The position numbers and the translations under genes are program-made. A model generated the notes under the pieces. That model made no database searches and was not told the DNA's origin. It worked only from the letters and a program-made list of their open reading frames with translations. Positions 1 to 11,806 of a DNA stretch of 64,000 nt are shown in pieces (the first letter of the stretch is position 1; each line of letters starts with the position of its first letter). Source of the DNA: Steromphala cineraria (lineage: Eukaryota > Mollusca > Gastropoda > Trochida > Trochidae). Where the stretch lies: positions 32,325,950 to 32,389,949 of the forward strand of contig OU744732.1 of assembly GCA_916613615.1 (NCBI GenBank), read 5' to 3'.

Positions 1-250
1 TGGGGTTTATCGCCGCTTTCAAGAGTATTTCACTTATATCGCGGCTGCTAGTATTATTGCAGGGAGAAAGCCCGCAACACTATTGTGGCTATGCATTGTG
101 GTGAAACCTGCGAGCATCGGCTGGAACTAGCAACCATGGATGGTACTGCACTGAAATTCAGTGTAGCATTGCACCCAAACTTGACTGCGTGTAGAACAGT
201 TCTCTACTGCAGACAAAGTTGCCGAGCCCTTGGCGGGATTCGAACCACAA
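1..250 (-). mobile_element. tRNA-derived SINE, 5'-truncated copy A
   Basis: On the minus strand this reads as the body and tail of the same SINE found complete at 41849-42095. Both share a CGGCAACTTTGTCTGCAGTA block, a CAGGTTTCACC block, a GCGGGCTTTCTCCCTG block and the CTCTTGAAA tail. The tail here continues into GCGGCGATAAACCCCA at the window edge, the kind of SINE/LINE tail common in molluscs. The tRNA-like head is cut off just after the B-box-like GGTTCGAATCC (minus strand, near 238-248), where a second SINE starts in the opposite direction. The right limit is clear. The left limit lies at or beyond position 1. Confidence 0.75.
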
Positions 251-251
251 A

Positions 252-545
252 CATCTGCGGTGGTGTAGTGGTTAGCGTGCTGGCCTATCACGCCAAAGAC
301 CCGGGTTCGAATCCAGGTGGAGACACCAAAGATTTGTGACCTGGGCTTTACACCGTGTTGTGTCCTTGGGCAAGGCACTTCATCCACATTGCACTCAGTC
401 TACCCAGCTGTACAATTGGGTACCTGAATACGGGAAGTACGGACCTATGTGGTCGCGCGAAGCGCTTAGTAGCGGCTTTGAAAGTACAATTCCTTCAGGG
501 TGATAATGTACAGCCAATGAGCAGTGCTTGCACTGGATATTAGGC
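252..545 (+). mobile_element. tRNA-Asp-like SINE with conserved central domain
   Basis: The head is tRNA-like, with A box TAGTGGTTAGCG (266-277), an anticodon loop CTATCAC (anticodon ATC, Asp-type) and B box GGTTCGAATCC (304-314). The 3' acceptor arm GGAGAC is present but its 5' partner is degenerate, so this is not a working tRNA gene. The body contains TGTCCTTGGGCAAGGCACTT, a central-domain motif seen in several metazoan SINE superfamilies, followed by CGCGCGAAGCGCTTAGTAGC. The 3' end is not sharply defined. A 19-bp direct duplication (548-585) follows. RNA polymerase III transcription is inferred from the boxes only. Confidence 0.75.
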
Positions 546-867
546 TTAAAAATGTTCATTATTATTAAAAATGTTCATTATTATTAATTAGTCAATATAC
601 TACTAATTTATAAAGAGTAAAGGTAATGCACATATTCATGTCTGGGTTTAACTGAGGGGACAGATGAACAACTCTAATTGGTTAATAAGTAAAGGGATGT
701 AACTTTAATGCAAAAGACAAATGTTCCTTGGCTATGCTTGATTGATAACCAGGTGCACAATCATATGTAAGCCTCAGAAAGTGACAAAAGCTGCGAGCAT
801 TTAATCAGCACCCAGCGTACGCACAAGGCATGTGTTGGATACGCCTGTTTGAAAAGAAAAATTAAAA
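546..867. other. no gene seen; short 19-bp duplication
   Basis: A 19-bp unit with core ATGTTCATTATTATT is duplicated head to tail at 548-585, directly after the SINE, and may be its degenerate tail. Nothing else was recognised. Confidence 0.5.
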
Positions 868-879
868 TTAAAAAGATTT

Positions 880-1067
880 TAATGAGGAAACATATATCAT
901 TATATGGATGACAACTTCTTTATTCATGATATGCGACGTTTCATCTGCTTGAGAACGACACAAGAAACTGTGTCGAAACATTGCATATCATGAATAAAGA
1001 AGTTGTCATCCATATATATGTTTCCTCATTATCATCATTCCAACTTCTAAAATGCCCCTTAAAGAAG
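880..1067. mobile_element. foldback MITE, family FB1 (TATGGATGACAACTTCTT), copy 1
   Basis: Inverted arms 882-934 and 982-1029 are nearly perfect complements apart from a small deletion, and contain TATGGATGACAACTTCTT. The loop carries GACGTTTC and its near complement. A perfect 12-bp direct repeat TTAAAAAGATTT flanks the element (868-879 and 1068-1079) and is a candidate target-site duplication. Related copies lie at 13328-13513 and 34380-34490. There is no coding capacity. Confidence 0.8.
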
Positions 1068-1348
1068 TTAAAAAGATTTGTCTGACACATACAAGATGTT
1101 TATTAAAGTTCAAAGTTTGAGGCACCCTAACACCTTCTTGTACACCGGTACACTTGATTCAACTTCAGCTTATTGTAGACCCGGCATATGTCGGACACAT
1201 GACAGGCGTATACGCCTAATAAACGAATCAAGCATAGCCTTTGAGTCTTTACTTTTTGACCAATGAGAGTTGTCCTTCCATTCCAAACAGATAAACTTTT
1301 GGAGTTCAACATTAAAGATTGATTTTAAGTGTTTAAAAACTGGCTGTA

Positions 1349-2142
1349 GGTGATTCCGTAGACCAAACCGGTTCGTAGACGTAAATTACAGTGGAATCGT
1401 AGACAGGTTGAGCGGTGGTTTCATAGACATTCATAGACATAATAATAGTATCATTATAAAGGAAACGTTATGTCATTGCAGTAATAAATACTGAACATAA
1501 CATTTGTATGTTAGATTTCTATTTCTAAAGTATTTCCATTAAATGTTAACAACATTCTTGTTTGTTGTTACTCTTCTTTGTTTTAAATTATTTTTATTGA
1601 TATATAATAAATCAGGTAAGAAAATTACAGGCAGATTAGTCGAAATCGGGGGGAGGTAAGTTGTCAGCAAAGAAAGCATCACATAATCCACATAACCAAT
1701 TTATTTGGACCCACCCAAAGTTCCGTTCCGCCGCCAGACAGATGATAACATGGCGGTAATTAATCCGTTAAAACAACTCAAACGGTAATCGGGTGTCTAA
1801 TCTAGTGTTAATTTCTAATCTAGTGCAATTAACATCAATAAACAATCAATCTAATGTCATTGTTAATTAAATTACAGGTATTCGAAGCAGTTAATTAAAA
1901 AAAAGTGACTGACTAAAGGGAATTCTGTTGAACGGATAATTAATATATATAGGTGGTAACTGCATGCTTACCGAGATTATATTCTTCTTATAGTTATTGA
2001 GTCATAGATGATTCTCTTAAATTCATCATTATGAATTTCAATAAAAATGAAAAACACATAAAGCAATCCCATTTTATAGTTATTTTTTAATGGCGTCTAC
2101 GAAACCACTGTTTACGAACCCGGTTTGTCTACAAAATCACCG
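1349..2142. mobile_element. non-autonomous DNA element with ~50-bp TIRs rich in GTAGAC
   Basis: The left end (1349-1440) and the reverse complement of the right end (about 2085-2142) share GGTGATT..GTAGAC, an AAACCGG..TTCGTA block and a CAGTGG..TCGTAGAC block. The hexamer GTAGAC or its one-base variant ATAGAC occurs five times in the left end, and its complement several times in the right end. Such repeated subterminal motifs are typical of transposase-binding regions. The ~790-bp interior is AT-rich and has no convincing ORF. No clean target duplication was found. Confidence 0.6.
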
Positions 2143-2994
2143 CGTCTATCAACTGGTTTGGTGTATGAAAACACTGCATCCCTAAAAACTCTGGTTAATG
2201 TTTCTGAACTTAATTTGAGGTTATTGAATTATTTAGAATGTCTGCCAAGTTACAAAAAGAGTAAAACATTCACAAAGGTAAAACAACTTATTTTTCAACA
2301 ATCCCTTCGTGAAACATTAAAAATTTATTTTCATTAAGAAAAGTAGAGTAACATTGCGACTGATCGAAAACTGGACAATTACCTATTAGGGTCCTGCGTA
2401 TCGTAGTTAACGTCGATATCAGAAAAAGTTACATTTTATATATAATTCTATAAAATAAAGGATCAACACAAACCTTATGTTATAACTAAAATAACAGATA
2501 ATCTATCCTAGGGAGCTTTGGGAACTAGCAGTTGTGTTTCGACATGTTGTTTTGGCAGCCATCTTGGAAACTAACCAAAACAATTTTTTTGTACTATTTT
2601 CCTTACAGCTTAATACAAAACACCACTTTAAGTGCTATGATTATTTTTAAATGTGTTGCCCAAATTCGGAGTTTAGTAATGACTAAAAAGTTTTTTCAAT
2701 ACTGATAAAAATTATTTCAATATTGAACAACAACATTGAAAAAAGATTTTGAAAACTATATGTCTGCTTACATCGACTGTCCCTTTAGATCGTCTACTGC
2801 ACTTTTTATACCGAAATCTCTTGAGAGTAAAACATTATTCCCTTTTTAATTATTTTATGTGAATGTTTTGTTTTTAATTAATGTTTTTTTTACTTAACAG
2901 ATTATCGATCGTTGATGAATATCTGTCCTAGAAATGAAATGTTTGAAGTCAAACGATGAGAACGATTTTATGTTAGCTTCGAGCAGTTTCAGAG
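2143..2994. other. no gene seen
   Basis: AT-rich sequence with short open frames only. No splice-bounded exon, RNA gene or repeat family was recognised. Confidence 0.4.
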
Positions 2995-2995
2995 G

Positions 2996-3068
2996 GCGTA
3001 GGTGATTTCGTATCCTGAGGATCCAGTTCGTAGGAGAATATTTCGGTGATTTCGTAGGATGACCCTTC
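2996..3068. repeat. solo terminal segment related to the 1349-2142 element
   Basis: It contains GTAGGTGATTTCGTA, then GTTCGTAGGA, then GGTGATTTCGTAGGA. These resemble the TIR of the neighbouring element, but GTAGAC is replaced by GTAGGA. It is probably a diverged relict. Confidence 0.4.
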
Positions 3069-3311
3069 GTTTGGAATCAGTATGAAAGGAATTAATTAAT
3101 CGACTTACGCAATAAGTGTTGATATTAAATTAAAGTGTTAAATTGATATTTAGTATTAAGTGTTCTCTAGTTACTGATATAAGCGATTGTTTATTCAAAT
3201 TTAATTGTACCAGTGTTGTTTCCTTTACAGAGAGTTTTCTGTCGTATTCACTGGTTCACTGAAATAACTGGTTCCCGTTTCAGAGTCCCTCCAAATACCT
3301 TTAGATCGACA

Positions 3312-3413
3312 CAGTCTAAGTAAACATAGCCTCAATAATTTTCGCTGGACTCCCATACTGATATCAATATGGGAGTCCAGCGAGTGTTATAAGGGCTAGG
3401 TTTACTTAGACTG
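3312..3413. mobile_element. foldback MITE, family FB2 (CAGTCTAAGTAAACCTAGCC), copy 1
   Basis: This 102-bp element is almost entirely two inverted arms around GATATCA. Ends are CAGTCTAAGTAAAC and GTTTACTTAGACTG, and the inner arm is CGCTGGACTCCCATA. TCGACA occurs on both sides as a possible target duplication. Sister copies are at 12287-12377 and 14009-14111. Confidence 0.85.
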
Positions 3414-3848
3414 AAATCGACAGTTTCAAAATTTTCAAAACTACTTAGTATTTAACAATCTGTTGATTTAAATTTAGTTATTTTATTCAGTACAGAACAT
3501 CCTGTGTTTTAAAAAATGTATCAAACAAAAGTTAACTATCTCGCGATTGTATAGCGTCGTTTTAATGATATACACATAGGCATGCATATAATCATTAACA
3601 TGCAGTTTGCACTTCTAACAACCCTATATCCATCCTAAATGTATTTAACATTATCATAAATCCAACTAAATGACGTAGAACAAGTAGCCTTTATTAGGAC
3701 CGTGTTAAATTATTAAAATACCTAAACTTATATTGGTGTCTACGTTTAGTATATAAATTACACAATAAACGTATATGTTTACTACAAAAGAACAGTTCTT
3801 TTCTTATATCTCAATAATTATAGAAACATCTATTTCGAAACTACATTA
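3414..3848. other. no gene seen
   Basis: AT-rich unique sequence. Nothing recognised. Confidence 0.4.
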
Positions 3849-3849
3849 C

Positions 3850-4040
3850 ATTTTTCACAGATAATTGCAAGTTAATGCTAAATGTATTATTCTGACACTG
3901 TCAAAAATATCATTACACAAACCAATCATCCATAGTCGGAGGACAAAGTATGAAGATTCACATAAGATCCATTGGCGGCCATTTTGTGTGAACACCTGTT
4001 ATTTATTTTGTGTAAGAAAAAGGAATCGCATGGCTAATAG
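3850..4040 (+). mobile_element. truncated copy of TTAA MITE family T1
   Basis: It matches the internal part of the T1 family: CTGATAATTG-like start, AATGTATTATTCTGACA, CATCCATAGTC, GGCGGCCATTTTGTGTGAAC and GGAATCGCATGGCTAA. Both terminal inverted repeats are missing. Confidence 0.75.
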
Positions 4041-5640
4041 TGTGGAAGAGTTCCATTAAATAGACTCCATCAATTCCAAAGGAATTTCTTGCAAGAATTC
4101 TTGCAAATGGCAAGAATTCAATAGACTGATCCAATGCCATCTGGTAGTTACAGAGTAAGAAAACAGAACTACAATTTAAAGTTTCGTTTTGTTACCATTG
4201 AAATTATGTCATAGTTTAGGTTTTAAGGTTAAGCAATAAATTCTTTGAAACATATGCGTTTCTTTTTTGGGGTAGTATATGTACGTGTGCTTGTCTGAAA
4301 CTATATTGTTGATAATTCATTCATTATTATTCATATTTGATTAATGGATGATTTGAATTAATAACTTTATGCTGTTTAAATACACTAGGTAAAATCAGTG
4401 CTTTCGGTTTTGCTATATTCTGAGGAAGACAATAGTAATTATATGAATATTCTGAGGGTTTGGGTTTAAATTCCATATTGGAATTGACCATAAAAAAGTA
4501 CAATCTGTATTACATATTCAACTCTTTATTTTTAAAAGGATTTATTCATATCATATTTCATTATAAAATTCTACTTAAAATCAGCTGCAGGATTGTTTCA
4601 GTGGAAAGATGTATCTTTAATTTCTAAATCTGATATAACGATCCACGAGTGGTAACCTTTATCGTTGCTTCAGATGCTGTCTATACTTCTCACTCAATAC
4701 ATGTTCAGAAAACACTTGACACTCATATTAAGCGTCCCTTTTCACTTTCCATCGCCTTGACATTTGAGTTTTATTGATTTCTCTTTCGTTAAAGACATAC
4801 TAACAGAAAATCGATATATCAATGAGAAAACTTTTGTAACTTTTTGCAAAACTATGTGTTTCATTTTCTGGCACAAGGTCAGAAATGCTTGTTGAAGTGT
4901 TTGTGGCAAGTTATTTCTGTATTCCTTATTTGGAATGCATTTCATTGTGAATGTCTGACAAATTGAACCGACATACAGCTGCGTACCATAAGTTTGTTCA
5001 CTCACCTGCGTATACTAGATTCAGATAACCGTAATAAATTTGACACGACATTGTAGTGACCAGGGGTCCAAATATCGAAAACACTATTTTTCATCTTTTT
5101 CTGCCAAAGTCTGTATAAATGATCGACAGCTTTAGATCTTAGTCATTTCGTTCCTTTGCATTTAGGCAAAGTAATTGTGCTGATATTTGCCTTAATGTGT
5201 TCATATTGAATAATTTGATCAAGATTTAAGAAAATACGAATTTCACAAATATGACCCATTTCTCTATTTGACCTTGCCAAATAACGAATTTCAGCGCCAG
5301 TGGCGAGACAGTCCAGAAATATGCTTTGGAAATGGCTATTTTACAACATGGGCAATTTTTGAACATTTGTAAGTGCTCATCGAGTTTTTGATTGACGTCA
5401 AATTTAAACCCAAATTACAAAATATTTGCACTTTGATACGAAAGGAAGTGAACACACAAAATGTTAGCTGCTGTATGTATGTGTAATTCACATATTTATC
5501 TTGAAGAGCTACAATTATGACCATCAATGTAACTAAATTATTCAAAACTTACGCAATCAATAAATTTAGTTAATTGACATTTAGGTTTTGATTATATTTA
5601 AAAAAAAACTATATCAATGAGGTACTTTGTTATCTACACG
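4041..5640. other. no gene seen; 18-bp perfect palindrome
   Basis: TTGCAAGAATTCTTGCAA (4089-4106) is a perfect palindrome, with part of it repeated 12 bp downstream. Otherwise the DNA is AT-rich with short frames without exon signals. Confidence 0.4.
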
Positions 5641-5644
5641 TTAA

Positions 5645-5978
5645 AGGGGCAGTATCACGTTTTTTGATAATTTTATATTTTAAAATTTTCACTGATAATT
5701 GTAAGTTAATGATCAAAATTTTCATTACACAAGATAATCATCCATAGTCAGAGAACAAAGTATGAAGATTCACATAAAATCCATTGGCGGGCATTTTGTG
5801 TGAACACCTTTAATTCATTTTGTGTAACAAAAAGTAATCGCATGGCTGAACTTTACGTTATATATTTGAATTAGTACCGCTCAATTTAGTTTAAATACAT
5901 TGTCTTTCAATTGGAACCATTTATTTTCATTTTCGTGACATCACCTCATATTACCCATAAAAACGTGCTACTGCCCCT
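5645..5978 (+). mobile_element. MITE family T1 (AGGGGCAGTAGCACG), copy 1
   Basis: TIRs AGGGGCAGTATCACG and CGTGCTACTGCCCCT are flanked on both sides by TTAA (5641-5644, 5979-5982). The interior matches the other T1 copies, including GGCGGGCATTTTGTGTGAAC. Length is 334 bp with no ORF. TTAA targets are used by piggyBac-like and Sola3 transposases. The superfamily is not settled. Confidence 0.9.
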
Positions 5979-6074
5979 TTAAAAACCAAAATCTTTAAAA
6001 TTGTTGGTAACAGATCAGATCACGTTTGACCAAAAGGAGATAATCTCAAGAAGAGCTGAGAGAATCATGATTCA

Positions 6075-6427
6075 AAGGGGCAGTAGCTCGTTTTAGGGGG
6101 AATATATGGTCATGTCAGGACAATGGAAATAAATGGTTAAAATTGGAAGACAATGTATTAAACTTAATGTAGCAGTTATTTAACAAATATCTAAAGTGAA
6201 GTTTAGCCATGCGATTCCTGTTTCAAAGACGAAATTAATTAAAGGTGTTAACACAAAAATGGCCGCCAATCACCTTTTTGTGAATCTCTATGTTTCATTC
6301 TCGTATTACGGATGATTGGTTAGTTTAATGAAATTTTAACCACTTGAAACTAATACATTTAGCATTAACATAAATTATTTTTGAGTAATTGAAAATATCT
6401 TTTTTTTTAAAACGTTTTTCTGCCCCT
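6075..6427 (-). mobile_element. MITE family T1, copy 2
   Basis: Inverted relative to copy 1. The left TIR is AGGGGCAGTAGCTCG. The right TIR is eroded to CGTTTTTCTGCCCCT. The right flank is TTAA and the left flank TTCA, one substitution from TTAA. About 353 bp. Confidence 0.88.
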
Positions 6428-6431
6428 TTAA

Positions 6432-7066
6432 CTTGAATTAACTCATCATCATGTTGCAAGGAACTTCGATTGTAGTCTTTTCACAAATATCGCCAATTAC
6501 GTGGAATGAATATGATTCCTCGCTCTCTCTGTTACTAAAGGCGTTCTAAATGTTAACGCTTGTGACACCATGGAAATTTTAAAAAGAAGTGAAATGTGCA
6601 TCGGTATCCGTACATGACCCTTAACCACGCCAAGCAGATATCGGAATATCAGATGGCTAAATCATGCCGAGAACACTATCTATTGTAGAACGTTTATCTG
6701 TTAATTAACGGTTTGTTGATCTATCCTGGCTATACAATGTTTTTTAAAAACAAAATAATCATTATAACAACAATAACGATTATAATGAATAGTAATGCAT
6801 CTATGTTAACGATTTTCATAATTTCATAATTTCAGGATTCCAGGATTCCAGGATTCCAGGACTTGTACGAAAGAATATCTTAACACGTTTCAGTATTTGG
6901 ATGATACCCCAAGGAAACACAGGACTTTATCCATCAGAATATATCAATAAGTTATGACTCTGAGGAAATGCATGATGTTGATAGTAAATTAAAATATAAA
7001 ATAATACATTTTTCATTGTGAGGTCCCTCCTTTCCTTTGATTGAAACTGGTTGAAATGTTATTCAT
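6432..7066. other. no gene seen; 9-bp microsatellite
   Basis: A short array of the 9-mer GGATTCCAG, about three units, lies at 6832-6861 after a duplicated CATAATTT. The rest is AT-rich and unrecognised. Confidence 0.5.
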
Positions 7067-7280
7067 AACTCATCATTTTGGCTACTGAAACAAGGCAAAG
7101 GCATTGTGATATGAACCACCTTTTCCATGCGAGAAGCCTTGTCATTTGCTAAAGAAATTCAAATGTATTGAGATGAAAGTTTTTTTCCGCCAGGGGAAAC
7201 TGCCAGAACCCACGGATTTCGGCGTAATAGAACAGAGGCTAAATCAACATGACTTGATCTGCCTCTGTGGGGAGAGAATG
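7067..7280 (+). mobile_element. Mutator-like MITE family M1, left-truncated copy
   Basis: It shares an internal segment (TTTTGGCTACTGAA, CCATGCGAGAAGC, TTTCCGCCAG) and the complete right TIR ending CTGTGGGGAGAGAATG with the copies at 37864-38204 and 39378-39726. The left TIR is missing. Confidence 0.8.
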
Positions 7281-7536
7281 GACTTGAACCTTTGAAATGG
7301 AAATGCACAAGGACATACAATTGTCCTTACAATCATAAGTCTTTCTAAGAATATCATTACTAATGTTTATGGCGTTTTTGCAAATGAAATTGTTTTAAAA
7401 CTGATTTACGAACCAGAAACTGGAATCTAAATGACGCGAGTGCTCTGATATAATATTTTGGCGTTCACTTTCAATAAAATGTAATATTCAAAAACTCTTC
7501 TACAATTGCCACATAAAACAGAAAAAATAGAACGTC

Positions 7537-10500
7537 CACTATAAACTTTAATAAAAGAAGCTCATTAGTATTCATACCCTGTCTCTAGCCCCGCCCACTT
7601 TAACAGTTCTTGTTCAGGCATCTCATTAATATTCATACTTGGTCATCTCAAACTTAGTCATATCATTAATATTCTTAATCTTCTCTAACCCCGCCCACTT
7701 TAACCACCATTGTTTAGGTATCGAAATCTAAAACAACTCATTAGTATTCATACCCTGTCTGTAGCCCCGCCCACTATAAAATTTATTGCATCTAATTAAT
7801 ATTCTTACTCTGTCTGTAATCCCGCCCACTTTAACCACCATTGTTTAGGTATCGAATTAATATTCATACTTGGTCTCTATCCCCGCCCACTTTAACCTTT
7901 AATAGTTAAAGCAGCTCATTAGTATTCATACCCTGTCTCTAGCCACGCCCACTATAAAATGTATTGTTTAGGCATCTAATTAATATTCATACTCCGTCCC
8001 TAGCCCCGCCCACTATAACCTTTATTGGTTAGGCATCTAATTAATATTCATACTTGGTCTCTAGCACCGCCCACATAAACCTTAATAGTTAAAGCAGCTC
8101 ATTAGTATTTATACTCCGTCCTTAGCCCCGCCCACTTTACCTCAATAAACAAATCATAAGTATTCATACCCTGTCTCTAGCCCCGCCCACTATAACATTT
8201 ATTGTTTAGGACATCTCATTAATATTCATATTTGGGATCTATCCCCGCCCACTTTAACCTTCTAATGGTTAAAGCAGCTCATTAGTATTCATACCCTGTT
8301 TCTAGCCACGCCTACTTTCACCGTTATTGTTTAGGAATCTAAAGCAACTCATTAGTATTCATACCCCCACCCACTTTAACCTTTAATAGTTAAAGCAGCT
8401 CATTAGTATTCATACTCCGTCCCTAGCCCCGCCCAATTTTACCTTTATTGGTTAGGCATCTTATTAATATTAATACTGTCTCTAGCCCCGCCCACTCTGA
8501 CCTCCATTGTTTAGGCATCTAATTAATATTCATACTTGGTCTTTAGCCCCGCCCACTATAACGTTTATAGTTAAAGCAGCTCATTAGAATTCATACCCTG
8601 TCTCTAGCCACGCACACTATAACGTTTATTGTTAAGGCATCTTAAACAACTCATTAATATTCATACCCTGTCTCTAGCCCCGCCCACTATAAAATGTATT
8701 GCATCTAATTAATATTCATACTCCGTCCCTAGCCCCGCCCAATTTTACCTTTATTGGTTAGTCATCTAATTAATATTCATACTGTCTCTAGCCCCGCCCA
8801 CTCTGACCTCCATTGTTTAAGTATCTAATTAGTATTCATACTTGGTCTCTATCCCCACCCACTTTAACCTTTAATAGTTAAAGCAGCTCATTAGTATTCA
8901 TACCCTGTCACTAGCCACGCCCACTATAAAATGTATTGTTTAAGGATCTAATTAATATTCATACTCCGTCCCTAGCCCCGCCCAATTTTACCTTTATTGG
9001 TTAGGAATCTAATTAATATTCATACTGTCTCTAGCCCCGCCCACTCTGACCTCCATTGTTTAAGTATTTAATTAGTATTCATACTTGGTCTTTAGCCCCG
9101 CCCACTTTAACCTTTAATAGTTAAAGCAGCTCATTAGTATTCATACCCTGTCACTAGCAACGCCCACTATAAAATGTATTGTTTAAGGATCTAATTAATA
9201 TTCATACTCCGTCCCTAGCCCCGCCCAATTTTACCTTTATTGGTTAGGCATCTAATTTATATTCATACTGTCTCTAGCCCCGCCCACTCTGACCTCCATT
9301 GTTTAGGCATCTAATTAGTATTCATACTACGTCTCTAGCCCCGCCCACTTTATCTCAATAAACAAATCATAAGTATTCATACCCTGTCTCTAGCCCCGCC
9401 CACTATAATATTTATTGTTTGGGCATCTAATTAATATTCATACTCCGTCCCTAGCCCCGCCCAATTTTACCTTAATTGGTTAGGCATCTAATCAATATTC
9501 ATATTGTCTCTAGCCCCACCCACTCTGACCTCCATTGTTTAGGTATCTAATTAGCATTCATACTTGGTCTTAAGCCCCGCCCACTTTAACATTAATAGTT
9601 AAAGCAGCTCATTAGTATTCATACTCCGTCTCTAGCCCTGCCCACTTTATCTCAATAAACAAATCATAAGTATTCATACCCTGTCTCTAGCCCCGCCCAC
9701 TATAACATTTATTGTTTAGGCATCTAATTAATATTCATACTGTCTCTAGCCCCGCCCACTCTGACCTCCATTGTTTAGGTATTTAATTAGTATTCATACT
9801 TGGTCTTTAGCCCCGCCCACTTTAACCTTTAATAGTTAAAGCAGCTCATTAGTATTCATACCCTGTCACTAGCAACGCCCACTATAAAATGTATTGTTTA
9901 AGGATCTAATTAATATTCATACTCCGTCCCTAGCCCCGCCCAATTTTACCTTTATTGGTTAGGCATCTAATTTATATTCATACTGTCTCTAGCCCCGCCC
10001 ACTCTGACCTCCATTGTTTAGGCATCTAATTAGTATTCATACTCCGTCTCTAGCCCCGCCCACTTTATCTCAATAAACAAATCATAAGTATTCATACCCT
10101 GTCTCTAGCCCCGCCCACTATAATATTTATTGTTTGGGCATCTAATTAATATTCATACTCCGCCCCTAGCCCCGCCCAATTTTACCTTAATTGGTTAGGC
10201 ATCTAATCAATATTCATACTGTCTCTAGCCCCGCCCACTCTGACCTCCATTGTTTAGGTATTTAATTAGCATTCATACTTGGTCTTAAGCCCCGCCCACT
10301 TTAACATTAATAGTTAAAGCAGCTCATTAGTATTCATACTCCGTCTCTAGCCCCGCCCACTTTATCTCAATAAACAAATCATAAGTATTCATACCCTGTC
10401 TCTAGCCCCGCCCACTATAACATTTATTGTTTAGGCATCTAATTAATATTCATACTGTCTCTAGCCCCGCCCACTCTGACCTCCATTGTTTAGGTATTTA

Positions 10501-11806
10501 ATTAGTATTCATACTTGGTCTTTAGCCCCGCCCACTTTAACCTTAATAGTTAAAGCAGCTCATTAGAATTCATACCCTGTCTCTAGCCACGCCCACTATA
10601 ACCTTTATTGTTAAGGATCTAATTAATATTCATACTCCGTCCCTAGCCCCGCCCAATTTTACCTTTATTGGTTAGGCATCTAATTTATATTCATACTGTC
10701 TCTAGCCCCGCCCACTCTGACCTCCATTGTTTAGGCATCTAATTAGTATTCATACTCCGTCTCTAGCCCCGCCCACTTTTTCTCAATAAACAAATCATAA
10801 GTATTCATACCCTGTCTCTAGCCCCGCCCACTATAATATTTATTGTTTGGGCATCTAATTAATATTCATACTCCGTCCCTAGCCCCGCCCAATTTTACCT
10901 TAATTGGTTAGGCATCTAATCAATATTCATACTGTCTCTAGCCCCGCCCACTCTGACCTCCATTGTTTAGGTATTTAATTAGCATTCATACTTGGTCTTA
11001 AGCCCCGCCCACTTTAACATTAATAGTTAAAGCAGCTCATTAGTATTCATACTCCGTCTCTAGCCCCGCCCACTTTATCTCAATAAACAAATCATAAGTA
11101 TTCATACCCTGTCTCTAGCCCCGCCCACTATAACATTTATTGTTTAGGCATCTAATTAATATTCATACTGTCTCTAGCCCCGCCCACTCTGACCTCCATT
11201 GTTTAGGTATTTAATTAGTATTCATACTTGGTCTTTAGCCCCGCCCACTTTAACCTTAATAGTTAAAGCAGCTCATTAGAATTCATACCCTGTCTCTAGC
11301 CACGCCCACTATAACCTTTATTGTTAAGGCATCTAAAACAACTCATTAGTATTCATACCCTGTCTGTAGCCCCGCCCACTATAAAATTTATTGCATCTAA
11401 TTAATATTCTTACTCTGTCTGTAATCCCGCCCACTTTAACCACCATTGTTTAGGTATCGAATTAATATTCATACTTGGTCTCAATCCCCGCCCACTTAAA
11501 CCTTTTATAGTTAAAGCAGCTCATTAGTATTCATACCCTGTCTCTAGCCCCGCCCACTGTAACATTTATTGTTTAGACATCTCATTAATATTCATACTCT
11601 GTCTGTGTCCTCGCCCACTATAACCTTTATTGTTTATGCATCTACTTAATATTCATACTCATTAGTATTGATACTCTGTCTCTAGCCGCGTTCACTTTAA
11701 CCTTTTTTGTTTAGGCATCTTATAAATATTCTTAATCTTCTCTAGCCCTGCCCACTCTAACCTCCATTGTTTAGGTATCTAATTAATATTCATACTCTGT
11801 CTCTAA
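7537..11806. repeat. 4.3-kb minisatellite, ~60-bp monomers with GC boxes
   Basis: The array is head-to-tail, about 70 monomers by length. A generic monomer has three parts: CTCATTAGTATTCATAC or CTAATTAATATTCATAC, then CTGTCTCTAG followed by CCCCGCCCACT, then a TTTATTGTTTAGGCAT spacer. Monomers differ in the spacer and in the first half, so several monomer classes alternate. CCCCGCCC is a GC-box (SP/KLF) core, so the array contains dozens of such sites. There is no ORF. At its right edge it runs directly into a truncated T2 MITE. Confidence 0.97.
9050..11280. repeat. higher-order repeat, 12 monomers, ~715 bp, ~3 copies
   Basis: The rare monomer variant starting CTCAATAAACAAATCATAAG recurs at 9354, 9651, 10069, 10366, 10782 and 11079. 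The spacings are 297, 418, 297, 416 and 297 bp. The pair 5 + 7 monomers therefore repeats every 713-715 bp. Neighbouring monomers inside each block keep the same order of variants from block to block. This shows that whole 12-mers were amplified, probably by unequal exchange. Confidence 0.93.

Noticed and set aside
252..325. Functional tRNA-Asp gene
   Set aside because: The 5' acceptor strand does not pair with the 3' strand, the anticodon is ATC rather than GTC, and a SINE body follows directly.
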